The notes under the pieces were generated by a model. It made no database searches. It had not been told where the DNA came from and worked only from the letters and a program-made list of their open reading frames with translations. Positions 35,019 to 43,841 of a DNA stretch of 64,000 nt are shown in pieces. The position numbers were made by a program, and so were the translations under genes. The DNA comes from Pseudomonas fluorescens. GTDB lineage: Bacteria; Pseudomonadota; Gammaproteobacteria; Pseudomonadales; Pseudomonadaceae. The stretch spans positions 26,266-90,265 of the forward strand of contig NZ_CABVGX010000024.1 of the NCBI RefSeq assembly GCF_902497625.1. Direction: 5' to 3'. The stretch's first letter is position 1. Every line of letters starts with the position of its first letter.

Positions 35019-36494
35019 TCAGCTACCCAGCGCCTTCGATGCCAGCCAGAACAGGCCGGCCGACAGCGCCACGGTAGCCGGCAGGGTCAGGACCCAGGCC
35101 AGCAGGATGGTTTTCACCGTGCCGCCTTGCAGGCCGCTTTTGTTGGCGACCATGGTGCCGGCCACGCCCGACGACAGCACGTGGGTGGTGGAGACTGGCA
35201 GGCTGAAGATGTTGGCCATGCCGATCAGGCTGGCGGTGGTGATCTGCGCCGACATGCCTTGGGAGTACGTCATGCCTTGCTTGCCGATTTTCTCGCCAAT
35301 GGTCAGCACTACGCGCTTCCAGCCAACCATGGTGCCCAGGCCCAAGGCCAGTGCGACTGCCAGAATCACCCAGAACGGCGCGTATTCAGTGGTGGCCGTC
35401 AGGTCTTTGCGCAGCTTGTCCAGGTCAGCCTTTTCACGGGCCGCCAGAGTAGGCAGCTTGCCGACTTTCTTCGCGGTGTCGTCCAGGCAGAGCAGGTAAC
35501 GACGTACTTCAATGCGGCTGTCCGCAGGCAACGAATGGTAGTCCGCTACACCTTTAAGGGTGTCCAGCAGGGCAGCGATGGTCGGCTCGGTCTGTTGCGG
35601 GTTGCAACGGAATTTCTCCGGCAGATCACCTTCCACGCTTTTGCCAAGGGCCAGATATTCACCCAGTGTGTCGGCATTACGCTTGTAGAACTGACTCAAG
35701 TGCAGGGTCGCATCTCGGGTCCGTTCGATCTGATAGGTCGAACTGCCAAGGTCCAGTACGAACTGCGCCGGAACGATACCGATCAGCACCAGCATGATCA
35801 GGCCAATACCTTTCTGACCGTCGTTGGAACCGTGCACGAAGCTGACCGCCATGGCCGAGATCACCAGGACCAGGCGATTCCAGAATGGCGGGTGCTTTTT
35901 GTCGTCGATCTTGCGGCGTTGTTCCGGGGTCTTGTGCATCTTCGACAGCGGACGCCACCACTTGAGACCGATGAGAATCAGCGCAGCGACCAGAAAACCG
36001 GCCATCGGCGAGAACACCAGGGAGGCGCCGATATCGATAGCTTTCTGCCAGTTCACACCATCGGCCAACGGAATGTCGTTGATCAATGCGTTGGCCAGGC
36101 CGACACCAAGGATCGAGCCGATCAGCGTATGCGAACTGGATGCCGGGATACCGAAGTACCAGGTGCCCAGGTTCCAGGTGATGGCGGCGGCAAGCAGCGA
36201 GAACACCATGGCCAGTCCATGACCTGTATTCACGTTGATCAGCAGTTCCACCGGCAACAGATGGACGATGGCATAGGCCACGCCAACCCCGCCCAGCAGC
36301 ACGCCGAGAAAGTTGAACACGCCGGAAAAGAACACTGCCAGATGGGGCGGCATGGCCTTGGTGTAAATAACGGTGGCCACCGCGTTAGCGGTGTCATGAA
36401 AGCCGTTGATGAACTCGAAGGCGAGGACAAAGGCGAGGGCGAGCAAGAGGCTCACAAGCACCCAAGCATCCAGTCCGCTGAATAAATCGATCAT
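35019..36494 (-). CDS. Inorganic phosphate transporter, Pit family
   Basis: This 491-residue low-affinity phosphate:proton (metal-phosphate) symporter has two Pit repeats. The N-terminal one carries NGFHDTANAVATVIYT and GTWYFGIPASSSHTLIGSILG, the second MGWKRVVLTIGEKIGKQGMT and ANIFSLPVSTTHVLSSGVAG. A large hydrophilic loop (about residues 200-390) separates them. Length agrees with E. coli PitA (499). Single gene with its own terminator; no Pho box was found upstream. Confidence 0.9.
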   Translation of the reverse strand: MIDLFSGLDAWVLVSLLLALAFVLAFEFINGFHDTANAVATVIYTKAMPPHLAVFFSGVFNFLGVLLGGVGVAYAIVHLLPVELLINVNTGHGLAMVFSLLAAAITWNLGTWYFGIPASSSHTLIGSILGVGLANALINDIPLADGVNWQKAIDIGASLVFSPMAGFLVAALILIGLKWWRPLSKMHKTPEQRRKIDDKKHPPFWNRLVLVISAMAVSFVHGSNDGQKGIGLIMLVLIGIVPAQFVLDLGSSTYQIERTRDATLHLSQFYKRNADTLGEYLALGKSVEGDLPEKFRCNPQQTEPTIAALLDTLKGVADYHSLPADSRIEVRRYLLCLDDTAKKVGKLPTLAAREKADLDKLRKDLTATTEYAPFWVILAVALALGLGTMVGWKRVVLTIGEKIGKQGMTYSQGMSAQITTASLIGMANIFSLPVSTTHVLSSGVAGTMVANKSGLQGGTVKTILLAWVLTLPATVALSAGLFWLASKALGS

Positions 36495-36869
36495 GAAGGT
36501 TTTCTGACCCGGTCGTAAGGGGGCGCGATTATGCCAGAAAAGTGTGAAAATCGATGCATTGAGTGCTCATCGGTAACATCCTTCAACGAATTAATTAGCA
36601 ACACCACCCTGTGGCCCAAGGGTTTGGCGGATTTCGCAAGTCATTGAATTCAGTTCAAAAGCCAACAGGCAGCGGCGTTTTGCTCGCGTTTGCGAGAAGC
36701 TTCAAAGCGTGTAAGAAATTTCTGAGAAGAGGGCCGGAGATGGGCCATTTGCTCCATCCGATAGGCGAACTGGCCGCTGCCGCTCGTAGCAGGCGCGGAT
36801 GGCTCCGCCGCTGCTTCCCGCTTTTAACGAGAGCAGACGCCGGCCTCTGGAGGACGTCAAGCCGAGGCG
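36495..36869. other. 375-nt gap with no recognised gene
   Basis: This stretch lies upstream of the phosphate transporter gene and downstream of the small gene at 36870-37070. Short frames in it show no family resemblance. It must hold the transporter's promoter, but I cannot place it. Confidence 0.4.
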
Positions 36870-37070
36870 TCAAGGCTCTTCGGCTTTGAGTTCCTTTTCC
36901 ATCTTCTGTAATTCCTGGGTAAAAGCCTGATCCTGAACGGTGGCGCGTTTACGCCAGGGTTTGCGTTCCGGTTCGGGCTGTGCGGCGTAGGTGGTGACTT
37001 CCCCGCCGTAAACTTCCTTGTAACGTTGTTCCTGGCGCTCAAGTTCCGCGCGCAGTTCGTCTTTCGTCAC
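36870..37070 (-). CDS. Small hydrophilic protein, function unknown
   Basis: A 66-residue protein starting at GTG (37070) behind AGGTAGCACT: MTKDELRAELERQEQRYKEV, a short linker with AAQPEPERKPWRKRA, then a charged C-terminal helix (FTQELQKMEKELKAEE). Two helices joined by a Pro/Arg linker suggest a small coiled-coil-forming protein. I recall similar conserved hypotheticals in Pseudomonas. Confidence 0.65.
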   Translation of the reverse strand: MTKDELRAELERQEQRYKEVYGGEVTTYAAQPEPERKPWRKRATVQDQAFTQELQKMEKELKAEEP

Positions 37071-37676
37071 AGTGCTACCTGATAGGTTGAGATTAAATTC
37101 TGGTTATACGCGCTGCAACAAACGTATCGGCCGCATTCGCCAAAGGTCGACGTCGATAAAGACGTCGATCTACAGTAATACGATCAAATACTTCCATGTT
37201 GCAGGCGGCCACGGCACCAGAGTAAACAGCTGACGTAGCATCAGTATCCTGTTTCAGCGCGCGCTGTGAAGCAGGTGGAAAGGGGCAACAAGGCGCGGGC
37301 TGAAGGCAGCAGCGATGGACCACCGCGCTACCGGGCGGCACAACCAGCGATAAGCCGGATGACCTCAATTGTATTATAGCGGTCGATTGCGAGAACACTA
37401 TCTCCAATCAGTCAAAAATGGATCTTGATGTGTGATTGCTTTTGTACTTGCAAGTTTCACACAGCGATGAATTTCTGGCGTCATTAAGTCGGACAAACAT
37501 GGGTGTTAAATGGGGGCGTTTATCGGCGTTTCAAGCTTACGCTGAAAGTTGCCGAGCTTTTTGCGCGAGCGGTGGGGTAACCGAGCCCTCGCTCCATCGG
37601 CGATTTGCGGTAATCGGGCAGTCGTTCGATAATCGCCCGACGTACCAGCAATTGATTTCTTCGCATAGGGACTGAC
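37071..37676. other. 606-nt gap: possible DUF433 remnant and pcaR promoter
   Basis: On the minus strand, from ATG at about 37198, the reading MEVFDRITVDRRLYRRRPLA resembles the start of DUF433 antitoxin-like proteins (FDRITVDP...RPCIRG). A different frame then continues with RMRPIRLL, as after a frameshift, and both end near 37085. This would be a decayed fragment; the match is by eye and weak. The right end contains the PcaR-box-like sequence at 37624-37638. Confidence 0.25.
37624..37638 (+). promoter_or_regulatory. PcaR-box-like site upstream of pcaR
   Basis: GTTCGATAATCGCCC differs by one base from the P. putida PcaR site GTTCGATAATCGCAC as I recall it. It lies 39 nt before the pcaR ATG and would allow autoregulation. 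Confidence 0.6.
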
Positions 37677-38519
37677 ATGAACGATCAGATGCGCAATTCC
37701 TTCGCTTCCGTAGCGCCACCCATAGTCGCCTCGCCCGCCAAGCGAATTCAGGCGCTGACCGGTGATCCGGATTTCATGACGTCCCTGGCCCGCGGTCTTG
37801 CCGTGGTGCAAGCCTTCCAGGAGCGCAAACGACACCTGACCATTGCGCAGATCAGCCACCGCACGGAAATTCCCCGCGCCGCAGTGCGTCGTTGCCTACA
37901 CACATTGATCAAGCTCGGCTACGCCACAACCGACGGTCGGACCTATTCGCTATTGCCGAAGGTGCTGACGCTCGGCCATGCCTATCTGTCCTCGACGCCG
38001 CTGGCGGTTTCCGCGCAACCGTACCTCGATCGCATGAGTGAGCAATTGCATGAGGCGTGCAACATGGCCACCCTCGAGGGCGATGACATTTTATACATCG
38101 CCCGCTCGGCGACTACTCAGCGCCTGATTTCGGTCGACCTGTCCGTGGGTGGCCGCCTGCCGGCTTATTGCACATCAATGGGCAGGATTCTTCTCGCTGC
38201 ACTGGACGATACGTCTTTACGCGAATATCTCGATCATGCCGACATGCAAGCCAAGACCAGCAGGACATTGCATACGCCAGAAGCTTTGCTCGAATGCCTG
38301 CAGGAAGTGCGTCAGCAAGGCTGGTGTATCGTCGATCAGGAACTGGAGCAAGGCCTGCGGTCAATTGCTGTTCCGGTGTACGACGCTTCCGGGCAAGTGG
38401 TCGCGGCGCTGAACGTCAGTACCCACGCCGCTCGGGTCAGTCGCAACGAGCTGGAACAGCGTTTTCTGCCGGGCTTGCTGGACGCGAGTCGTCACCTGAG
38501 CTCGCAATTGTTTGCCTAA
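37677..38519 (+). CDS. pcaR: IclR-family regulator of the β-ketoadipate pathway, PcaR
   Basis: This 280-residue protein activates pca genes with β-ketoadipate as inducer in characterised pseudomonads. An N-terminal winged helix-turn-helix (LTIAQISHRTEIPRAAVRRCLHTLIKLGY, about residues 58-86) precedes an IclR effector domain (DRMSEQLHEACNMATLEGDDILYIARS, GRLPAYCTSMGRILLA, QELEQGLRSIAVPVYD). It heads the pca cluster, in the same direction as the genes it controls. PcaR-box-like sites lie upstream of pcaR, pcaK and pcaI. Confidence 0.95.
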   Translation: MNDQMRNSFASVAPPIVASPAKRIQALTGDPDFMTSLARGLAVVQAFQERKRHLTIAQISHRTEIPRAAVRRCLHTLIKLGYATTDGRTYSLLPKVLTLGHAYLSSTPLAVSAQPYLDRMSEQLHEACNMATLEGDDILYIARSATTQRLISVDLSVGGRLPAYCTSMGRILLAALDDTSLREYLDHADMQAKTSRTLHTPEALLECLQEVRQQGWCIVDQELEQGLRSIAVPVYDASGQVVAALNVSTHAARVSRNELEQRFLPGLLDASRHLSSQLFA

Positions 38520-38522
38520 GCT

Positions 38523-38537
38523 GTTCGATAACCGCAC
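38523..38537 (+). promoter_or_regulatory. PcaR-box-like site upstream of pcaK
   Basis: GTTCGATAACCGCAC, one mismatch from GTTCGATAATCGCAC, begins 3 nt after the pcaR stop and 124 nt before the pcaK ATG. Confidence 0.6.
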
Positions 38538-38646
38538 AGACTTGCGTTTACCGAATTGACGGTCTTTCCCCATGATCACTAATGTCGCGGCAGCGTCGGC
38601 CCAGGCTGACACCGTCCCGACTGTGCTCTTGTGTGGAATAAAAATA

Positions 38647-39993
38647 ATGAACCAGCCCCCGTCTGCCGTAGGAAACTGCCTCGACGTGCAGTCCTTCATC
38701 AATGCTCAACCCATTTCGCGCTACCAATGGCGGGTGGTGATCCTGTGTTTTCTGATTGTTTTCCTTGATGGCCTCGACACCGCGGCGATGGGCTTCATTG
38801 CCCCGGCGTTGTCCCAGGACTGGGGCATTGACCGCGCCAGCCTCGGCCCGGTCATGAGTGCCGCGCTGATCGGCATGGTCTTCGGCGCGCTCGGCTCCGG
38901 CCCTTTGGCTGACCGCTTCGGACGAAAAATCGTACTGGTGGGCGCGGTCCTGTTGTTCGGCGCGTTCAGCCTGGCATCGGCATACGCGACTAACGTCGAT
39001 CAATTGCTGGCCCTGCGGTTCCTCACCGGACTGGGCCTTGGCGCTGGCATGCCCAATGCCACCACGTTGCTCTCGGAGTACACCCCCGAGCGCAAAAAAT
39101 CGCTGCTGGTGACCAGCATGTTCTGCGGCTTCAATCTGGGCATGGCCGGCGGCGGGTTCATTTCGGCAAAGCTGATCCCCGCGTACGGCTGGCACAGCCT
39201 GCTGCTGATCGGTGGGATTCTGCCGTTGATCCTTGCAGTCGTGCTGCTGTTCTGGCTGCCGGAATCGGCGCGCTACCTTGTAGTGCGCAACCGTGGCATC
39301 GACAAAGTGCGCCAAACCCTCTCGCCGATTGATCCGGTCGTTGTCGCCCAGGCGTCAAGCTTCAGCGTCCCGGAACAGAAGACTGTGAAGGCACGCAACG
39401 TTTTCGCGGTGATTTTCTCCGGCACTTACAGCACCGGCACTTTGCTGCTGTGGCTGACCTACTTCATGGGCCTGGTGATCGTTTACCTGCTGACCAGTTG
39501 GCTGCCGACGCTGATGCGTGACAGCGGCGCGAGCATGGAGCAGGCAGCCTTTATCGGCGCGTTGTTCCAGTTCGGCGGCGTATTGAGTGCGGTGGGGGTG
39601 GGCTGGGCAATGGACCGGTTCAATCCGCACAAGGTCATTGGCATTTTCTACTTGCTGGCGGGGGTGTTTGCTTACGCGGTAGGACAGAGTCTGGGCAACA
39701 TTACGTTGTTGGCAACTCTGGTGCTGGTCGCAGGGATGTGCGTCAACGGCGCGCAATCGGCGATGCCTTCCTTGGCGGCGCGGTTTTATCCGACGCAGGG
39801 CAGGGCGACGGGTGTTTCGTGGATGCTCGGGATTGGCAGGTTCGGCGCGATCCTCGGGGCGTGGATGGGCGCGACGTTGCTGGGGTTGGGCTGGAATTTC
39901 GAGCAGGTACTGACCGCATTGGTAATCCCGGCGGCGTTGGCGACCACGGCGGTGGTGATTAAGGGCATGGTCAGCCATGCGGATGCGACCTGA
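38647..39993 (+). CDS. pcaK: MFS aromatic acid transporter/chemoreceptor PcaK
   Basis: This 448-residue 12-helix permease of the aromatic acid:H+ symporter family imports 4-hydroxybenzoate and protocatechuate. The start MNQPPSAVGNCLDVQSFIN agrees with PcaK; an upstream in-frame start would add 25 atypical residues. The DGLDTAAMGFIAPAL segment with the conserved Asp in helix 1, the LADRFGRKIVLVG loop and the PESARYLV motif are present. An AANAANAA motif (38637-38644) overlaps the region just before the ATG. Confidence 0.9.
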   Translation: MNQPPSAVGNCLDVQSFINAQPISRYQWRVVILCFLIVFLDGLDTAAMGFIAPALSQDWGIDRASLGPVMSAALIGMVFGALGSGPLADRFGRKIVLVGAVLLFGAFSLASAYATNVDQLLALRFLTGLGLGAGMPNATTLLSEYTPERKKSLLVTSMFCGFNLGMAGGGFISAKLIPAYGWHSLLLIGGILPLILAVVLLFWLPESARYLVVRNRGIDKVRQTLSPIDPVVVAQASSFSVPEQKTVKARNVFAVIFSGTYSTGTLLLWLTYFMGLVIVYLLTSWLPTLMRDSGASMEQAAFIGALFQFGGVLSAVGVGWAMDRFNPHKVIGIFYLLAGVFAYAVGQSLGNITLLATLVLVAGMCVNGAQSAMPSLAARFYPTQGRATGVSWMLGIGRFGAILGAWMGATLLGLGWNFEQVLTALVIPAALATTAVVIKGMVSHADAT

Positions 39994-40020
39994 TCCAGCT
40001 GTGAAGCAAACTGCGGAAAA

Positions 40021-40093
40021 GATCGCAGCCATCGGCAGCTCCAACGGATGTGCTCGGTCTCATGCAGGAGCTGCCGAAGGCTGCGATCTTTTT
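40021..40093 (+). repeat. Inverted REP pair (GGAGCTGCCGAAGGCTGCGATC family), likely pcaK terminator
   Basis: GATCGCAGCCATCGGCAGCTCC and GGAGCTGCCGAAGGCTGCGATC pair with few mismatches over about 22 bp and are followed by T5, so the repeat doubles as a rho-independent terminator after pcaK. Confidence 0.75.
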
Positions 40094-40127
40094 GGGCGGA
40101 TGCATAACGATAGCCAAGCAACAATAT

Positions 40128-40159
40128 GTTCGATAAACGAACACTTAGTCGATTATCGG
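40128..40159 (+). promoter_or_regulatory. Two PcaR-box-like sites upstream of pcaI
   Basis: GTTCGATAAACGAAC (40128-40142) is followed by an inverted copy (CCGATAATCGAC read on the minus strand, 40148-40159). The close facing pair suggests binding of a PcaR tetramer at the pcaIJF promoter. Confidence 0.6.
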
Positions 40160-40260
40160 ATTGTTTGGCAAATATCAGGGGCTTACCCTTCAGTCATTCC
40201 GGCGCTGAACCTGGCGCCCTTTAATCCACCGTCGGTTAATAAGAATCGGGAGCCTGCCCC

Positions 40261-41118
40261 ATGGCTGAAATCATTTCGCTGCACGACGCGGTGAAGCAAT
40301 TCGTCAATAACGGCGACACTGTCGCGCTCGAAGGCTTTACTCATCTGATTCCTACCGCCGCAGGGCATGAAATCATTCGTCAGGGCAAGAAAGATCTGAC
40401 GCTGGTGCGGATGACCCCTGACCTGATCTACGATCAGTTGATCGGCGCCGGATGTGCACGCAAATTGATTTTTTCCTGGGGTGGCAATCCGGGCGTCGGC
40501 TCCCTGCACCGTCTGCGTGACGCGGTCGAGAAACAGTGGCCGCATGCGCTGGAAATCGAGGAGCACAGCCACGCCGACCTGGCCAATGCCTACGTGGCTG
40601 GCGCTTCCGGCCTACCGTTTGCAGTGCTGCGTGCCTACGCTGGCTCGGACCTGCCCAAGGTCAATCCACTGATCAAGACGGTTACGTGCCCATTCACCGG
40701 CGAGGTGTTGGCCGCTGTGCCCTCGGTACGCCCGGACATCACGGTGATTCACGCGCAAAAGGCCGATCGCAAAGGCAACGTGCTGCTATGGGGCATCCTC
40801 GGCGTACAAAAAGAAGCGGCGCTGGCGGCCAAGCGTTGCATCGTCACCGTTGAAGAAATCGTCGACGACCTCAATGCACCGATGAACGCCTGCGTGTTGC
40901 CGACCTGGGCCCTGAGTGCGGTCTGCCACGTCCCGGGCGGTGCACATCCGTCCTATGCGCACGGTTACACCGAACGTGACAACCGTTTCTATCAAGCCTG
41001 GGACCCGATCGCCCGCGACCGTGAAACTTTCACCGCGTGGATCGACGAGTACATCCATGGCTGCGCTGACTTCAGCGAGTTCCGGGCCAAACTGGCCACC
41101 GCTTCGGAGGCGAAGTAA
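40261..41118 (+). CDS. pcaI: 3-oxoadipate CoA-transferase subunit A
   Basis: This 285-residue subunit forms, with PcaJ, the enzyme that moves CoA from succinyl-CoA to β-ketoadipate. It has the CoA-transferase family I features (SLHDAVKQFVNNGDTVALEGFTHL, SWGGNPGVGSLHRLRDAVE). It is longer than P. putida PcaI (about 231) and resembles the CatI type of Pseudomonas sp. B13 and glutaconate CoA-transferase A. GGGAG precedes the ATG. An AANAANAA motif (40238-40245) sits just upstream of it. Its stop overlaps the pcaJ ATG by 1 nt. Confidence 0.9.
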   Translation: MAEIISLHDAVKQFVNNGDTVALEGFTHLIPTAAGHEIIRQGKKDLTLVRMTPDLIYDQLIGAGCARKLIFSWGGNPGVGSLHRLRDAVEKQWPHALEIEEHSHADLANAYVAGASGLPFAVLRAYAGSDLPKVNPLIKTVTCPFTGEVLAAVPSVRPDITVIHAQKADRKGNVLLWGILGVQKEAALAAKRCIVTVEEIVDDLNAPMNACVLPTWALSAVCHVPGGAHPSYAHGYTERDNRFYQAWDPIARDRETFTAWIDEYIHGCADFSEFRAKLATASEAK

Positions 41119-41897
41119 TGACGTACACCACCAATGAAATGATGACCGTCGCCGCCGCACGCCGGCTGAAAAACGGTTCCGTGTGCTTCGTCGGCATCGG
41201 CCTGCCTTCTAAAGCAGCCAATCTGGCGCGGCTGACGTCGTCGCCGGATGTAGTCCTTATCTATGAATCGGGTCCGATCGGTGCCAAGCCGAGCGTGTTG
41301 CCGCTGTCAATCGGGGATGGTGAGCTGGCCGAAACCGCCGACACGGTCGTTCCAACCGGTGAGATTTTTCGCTATTGGCTGCAGGGCGGCCGCATCGACG
41401 TCGGTTTTCTCGGCGCTGCGCAGGTTGACCGCTTCGGCAACATCAATACCACCGTCGTTGGCGATTATCACCAGCCGAAAGTGCGCCTGCCGGGTGCTGG
41501 TGGGGCGCCAGAGATTGCCGGTTCGGCGAAAAGCGTGCTGATCATCCTCAAACAGTCGGCGCGCTCCTTTGTAGACAAACTGGACTTCATTACCTCGGTC
41601 GGACATGGCGAGGGCGGAGATTCGCGCCAACGCCTTGGACTGCCAGGTGCCGGCCCGGTCGGCATCATTACCGACCTGTGCATCATGGAGCCGGAAGTTG
41701 ATACCCACGAGTTTGTGGTCACTGCGCTGCACCCGGGCGTAACCCGTGAGCAAGTGGTCGCAGCCACCGGTTGGGCGATCCGTTTTGCCGATCACGTTGA
41801 ACACACGGCAGAGCCCACCGAGGTTGAATTGAAGGCGCTGCGCGATCTGGAAGCCCGCACCGCGGCTGCCCACGGTCAAGCACCCGGAGAAGCATGA
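41118..41897 (+). CDS. pcaJ: 3-oxoadipate CoA-transferase subunit B
   Basis: This 259-residue partner of PcaI has the putative catalytic glutamate in LIYESGPIGAKP, the CatJ/glutaconate-transferase variant of the motif; PcaJ of P. putida has SENG instead. FFLVGIGLPSKAANLARL-like N-terminus (SVCFVGIGLPSKAANLARL) and DRFGNINTTVVGDY fit the family. It begins with the stop codon of pcaI and its end overlaps pcaF by 4 nt. Confidence 0.9.
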   Translation: MTYTTNEMMTVAAARRLKNGSVCFVGIGLPSKAANLARLTSSPDVVLIYESGPIGAKPSVLPLSIGDGELAETADTVVPTGEIFRYWLQGGRIDVGFLGAAQVDRFGNINTTVVGDYHQPKVRLPGAGGAPEIAGSAKSVLIILKQSARSFVDKLDFITSVGHGEGGDSRQRLGLPGAGPVGIITDLCIMEPEVDTHEFVVTALHPGVTREQVVAATGWAIRFADHVEHTAEPTEVELKALRDLEARTAAAHGQAPGEA

Positions 41898-43099
41898 TGC
41901 GAGATGTTTATATCTGCGACGCGATTCGCACACCTATCGGCCGGTTTGGCGGCGGCCTGGCAGGAGTCCGCGCCGACGATCTGGCTGCGGTGCCCATCAA
42001 GGCCTTGATGGAGCGCAACCCTGCGGTCGACTGGAACGCGGTAGACGAGGTGTTCCTCGGCTGCGCCAACCAGGCCGGTGAAGACAACCGCAACGTGGCG
42101 CGCATGGCGTTGCTGCTGGCGGGTCTGCCGGAGACGATTCCAGGCGTAACGCTCAATCGCCTGTGCGCCTCGGGCATGGACGCCATCGGCACGGCGTTCC
42201 GCGCCATTGCCAGTGGCGAGATGGAGCTGGCGATCGCCGGCGGCGTTGAGTCGATGTCCCGCGCGCCGTTCGTGATGGGCAAAGCGGATGCGGCGTTCTC
42301 GCGCAACATGAAGCTGGAAGACACCACCATCGGCTGGCGTTTCATCAACCCGCTGATGAAGGCGCAGTACGGCGTCGACGCGATGCCGCAGACCGCCGAT
42401 AACGTCGCGGACGATTACCAGATATCCCGCGAAGATCAGGACGCTTTCGCACTGCGCAGTCAGCAACGTACTGCCGCCGCGCAGGCTGCAGGATTTTTCG
42501 CTGAAGAAATCGTTGAAGTGCGGATTGCCCACAAAAAGGGTGAAACCGTGGTCAGCCAGGATGAACATCCTCGCGCCGACACTTCGCTAGAAACCCTGGC
42601 CAAACTCAAGCCGGTCAACGGTCCAGACAAAACCGTCACCGCCGGCAACGCTTCGGGCGTCAACGACGGCGCCGCGGCACTGATGCTGGCTTCCGCCGAC
42701 GCGGTGAAAAAGCATGGCCTGACCGCTCGCGCGAAAGTGCTGGGCATGGCCAGTGCCGGCGTAGCGCCGCGGGTCATGGGCATCGGCCCGGTGCCGGCAG
42801 TGCGCAAACTGACCGAGCGCCTAGGCCTCGCGGTCAGCGACTTCGATGTGATCGAGCTCAACGAAGCGTTTGCCAGCCAGGGTTTGGCGGTGCTGCGAGA
42901 ACTGGGCCTGGCTGATGATGCGGCTCAGGTCAATCCGAACGGTGGCGCCATTGCCTTGGGGCATCCGTTGGGCATGAGCGGTGCGCGTCTGGTGCTGACC
43001 GCTTTGCACCAACTGGAAAAAACCGGTGGCAAGAAAGGTCTGGCGACCATGTGCGTTGGCGTCGGTCAGGGTTTAGCCCTGGCGATCGAACGCGTCTGA
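41894..43099 (+). CDS. pcaF: β-ketoadipyl-CoA thiolase
   Basis: This 401-residue thiolase cleaves β-ketoadipyl-CoA to succinyl-CoA and acetyl-CoA. The nucleophile cysteine lies in NRLCASGMDAIGTA, the catalytic histidine in GGAIALGHPLGMSGAR, and the second cysteine in LATMCVGVGQG. The start at 41894 (ATGATG, 4-nt overlap with pcaJ) could equally be the ATG at 41897. It completes the lower pathway. Confidence 0.95.
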   Translation: MMRDVYICDAIRTPIGRFGGGLAGVRADDLAAVPIKALMERNPAVDWNAVDEVFLGCANQAGEDNRNVARMALLLAGLPETIPGVTLNRLCASGMDAIGTAFRAIASGEMELAIAGGVESMSRAPFVMGKADAAFSRNMKLEDTTIGWRFINPLMKAQYGVDAMPQTADNVADDYQISREDQDAFALRSQQRTAAAQAAGFFAEEIVEVRIAHKKGETVVSQDEHPRADTSLETLAKLKPVNGPDKTVTAGNASGVNDGAAALMLASADAVKKHGLTARAKVLGMASAGVAPRVMGIGPVPAVRKLTERLGLAVSDFDVIELNEAFASQGLAVLRELGLADDAAQVNPNGGAIALGHPLGMSGARLVLTALHQLEKTGGKKGLATMCVGVGQGLALAIERV

Positions 43100-43135
43100 C
43101 GCGCAGCAGTGGCAATAAGAACAGAGGAAAGCGAA

Positions 43136-43840
43136 ATGACTGACAAGCCTGGTTATCGTCGCCCCCAAGCGGGCACCCAGCCGGACTACCTGCACCCGGC
43201 GTACCAATCCACCAATAGACGCTCGCCGTCGAAGCCATTGGTGTTTTTGCCGCACTCGTTGTCGGAAATCACCGGACCGACCATCGGCGCTGATCGTGTC
43301 GAGGAGAAGGACAACGACCTGACCGCTCAGCATCAAGGTCAGCCACAAGGGGAGCGAATCATCGTCCATGGTCGCGTGCTGGATGAAGACGGCTTGCCAT
43401 TGCCGGGAATTCTGGTGGAGATCTGGCAGGCCAACGCCGCCGGTCGCTACAACCATGATCGTGATGTCCACGATGCACCGCTCGATCCCAACTTCACCGG
43501 CACCGGCCGCACCGTGACCGACGCCGATGGCTGGTATCAATTCCAGACCATCAAGCCCGGCGCCTATCCGTGGGGCAACCACCCCAACGCCTGGCGTCCG
43601 GCGCACATCCACTTCTCGTTGTTCGGGCCGAGCATTCTGACGCGGCTGGTCACGCAGATGTATTTCCCGGGCGATCCTTTGCTGGCTTACGACCCCATCT
43701 ACAATTGCGTGCCGGACACCCGCGCCAAAGAACGTCTGATCGCCAGTTTCGACCTGGAAAAAACCGTTCCTTCCTACGCCCTCGGTTATCGCTGGGACAT
43801 CGTCTTGCGCGGCCGCGATGCCACGCCGATGGAGAAATAA
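43136..43840 (+). CDS. pcaH: Protocatechuate 3,4-dioxygenase β subunit
   Basis: This 234-residue subunit binds the catalytic non-heme Fe(III) that opens the ring of protocatechuate. The four ligands are visible: Tyr of GRYNHD, Tyr of PGAYPWGNHP and both His of RPAHIHF, with the Tyr-to-His spacing (13 residues) exactly as in the P. putida enzyme. The ATG at 43136 follows AGAGGAAAG; an upstream frame start is rejected. An AANAANAA motif lies at 43114-43121. Stop and the pcaG start are 1 nt apart. Confidence 0.95.
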   Translation: MTDKPGYRRPQAGTQPDYLHPAYQSTNRRSPSKPLVFLPHSLSEITGPTIGADRVEEKDNDLTAQHQGQPQGERIIVHGRVLDEDGLPLPGILVEIWQANAAGRYNHDRDVHDAPLDPNFTGTGRTVTDADGWYQFQTIKPGAYPWGNHPNAWRPAHIHFSLFGPSILTRLVTQMYFPGDPLLAYDPIYNCVPDTRAKERLIASFDLEKTVPSYALGYRWDIVLRGRDATPMEK

Positions 43841-43841
43841 G

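Noticed and set aside
34944..36485. 513-codon plus-strand frame opposite the phosphate transporter
   Set aside because: Same reasoning; its sequence is Gln/His/Arg-rich nonsense, typical of an antisense frame.
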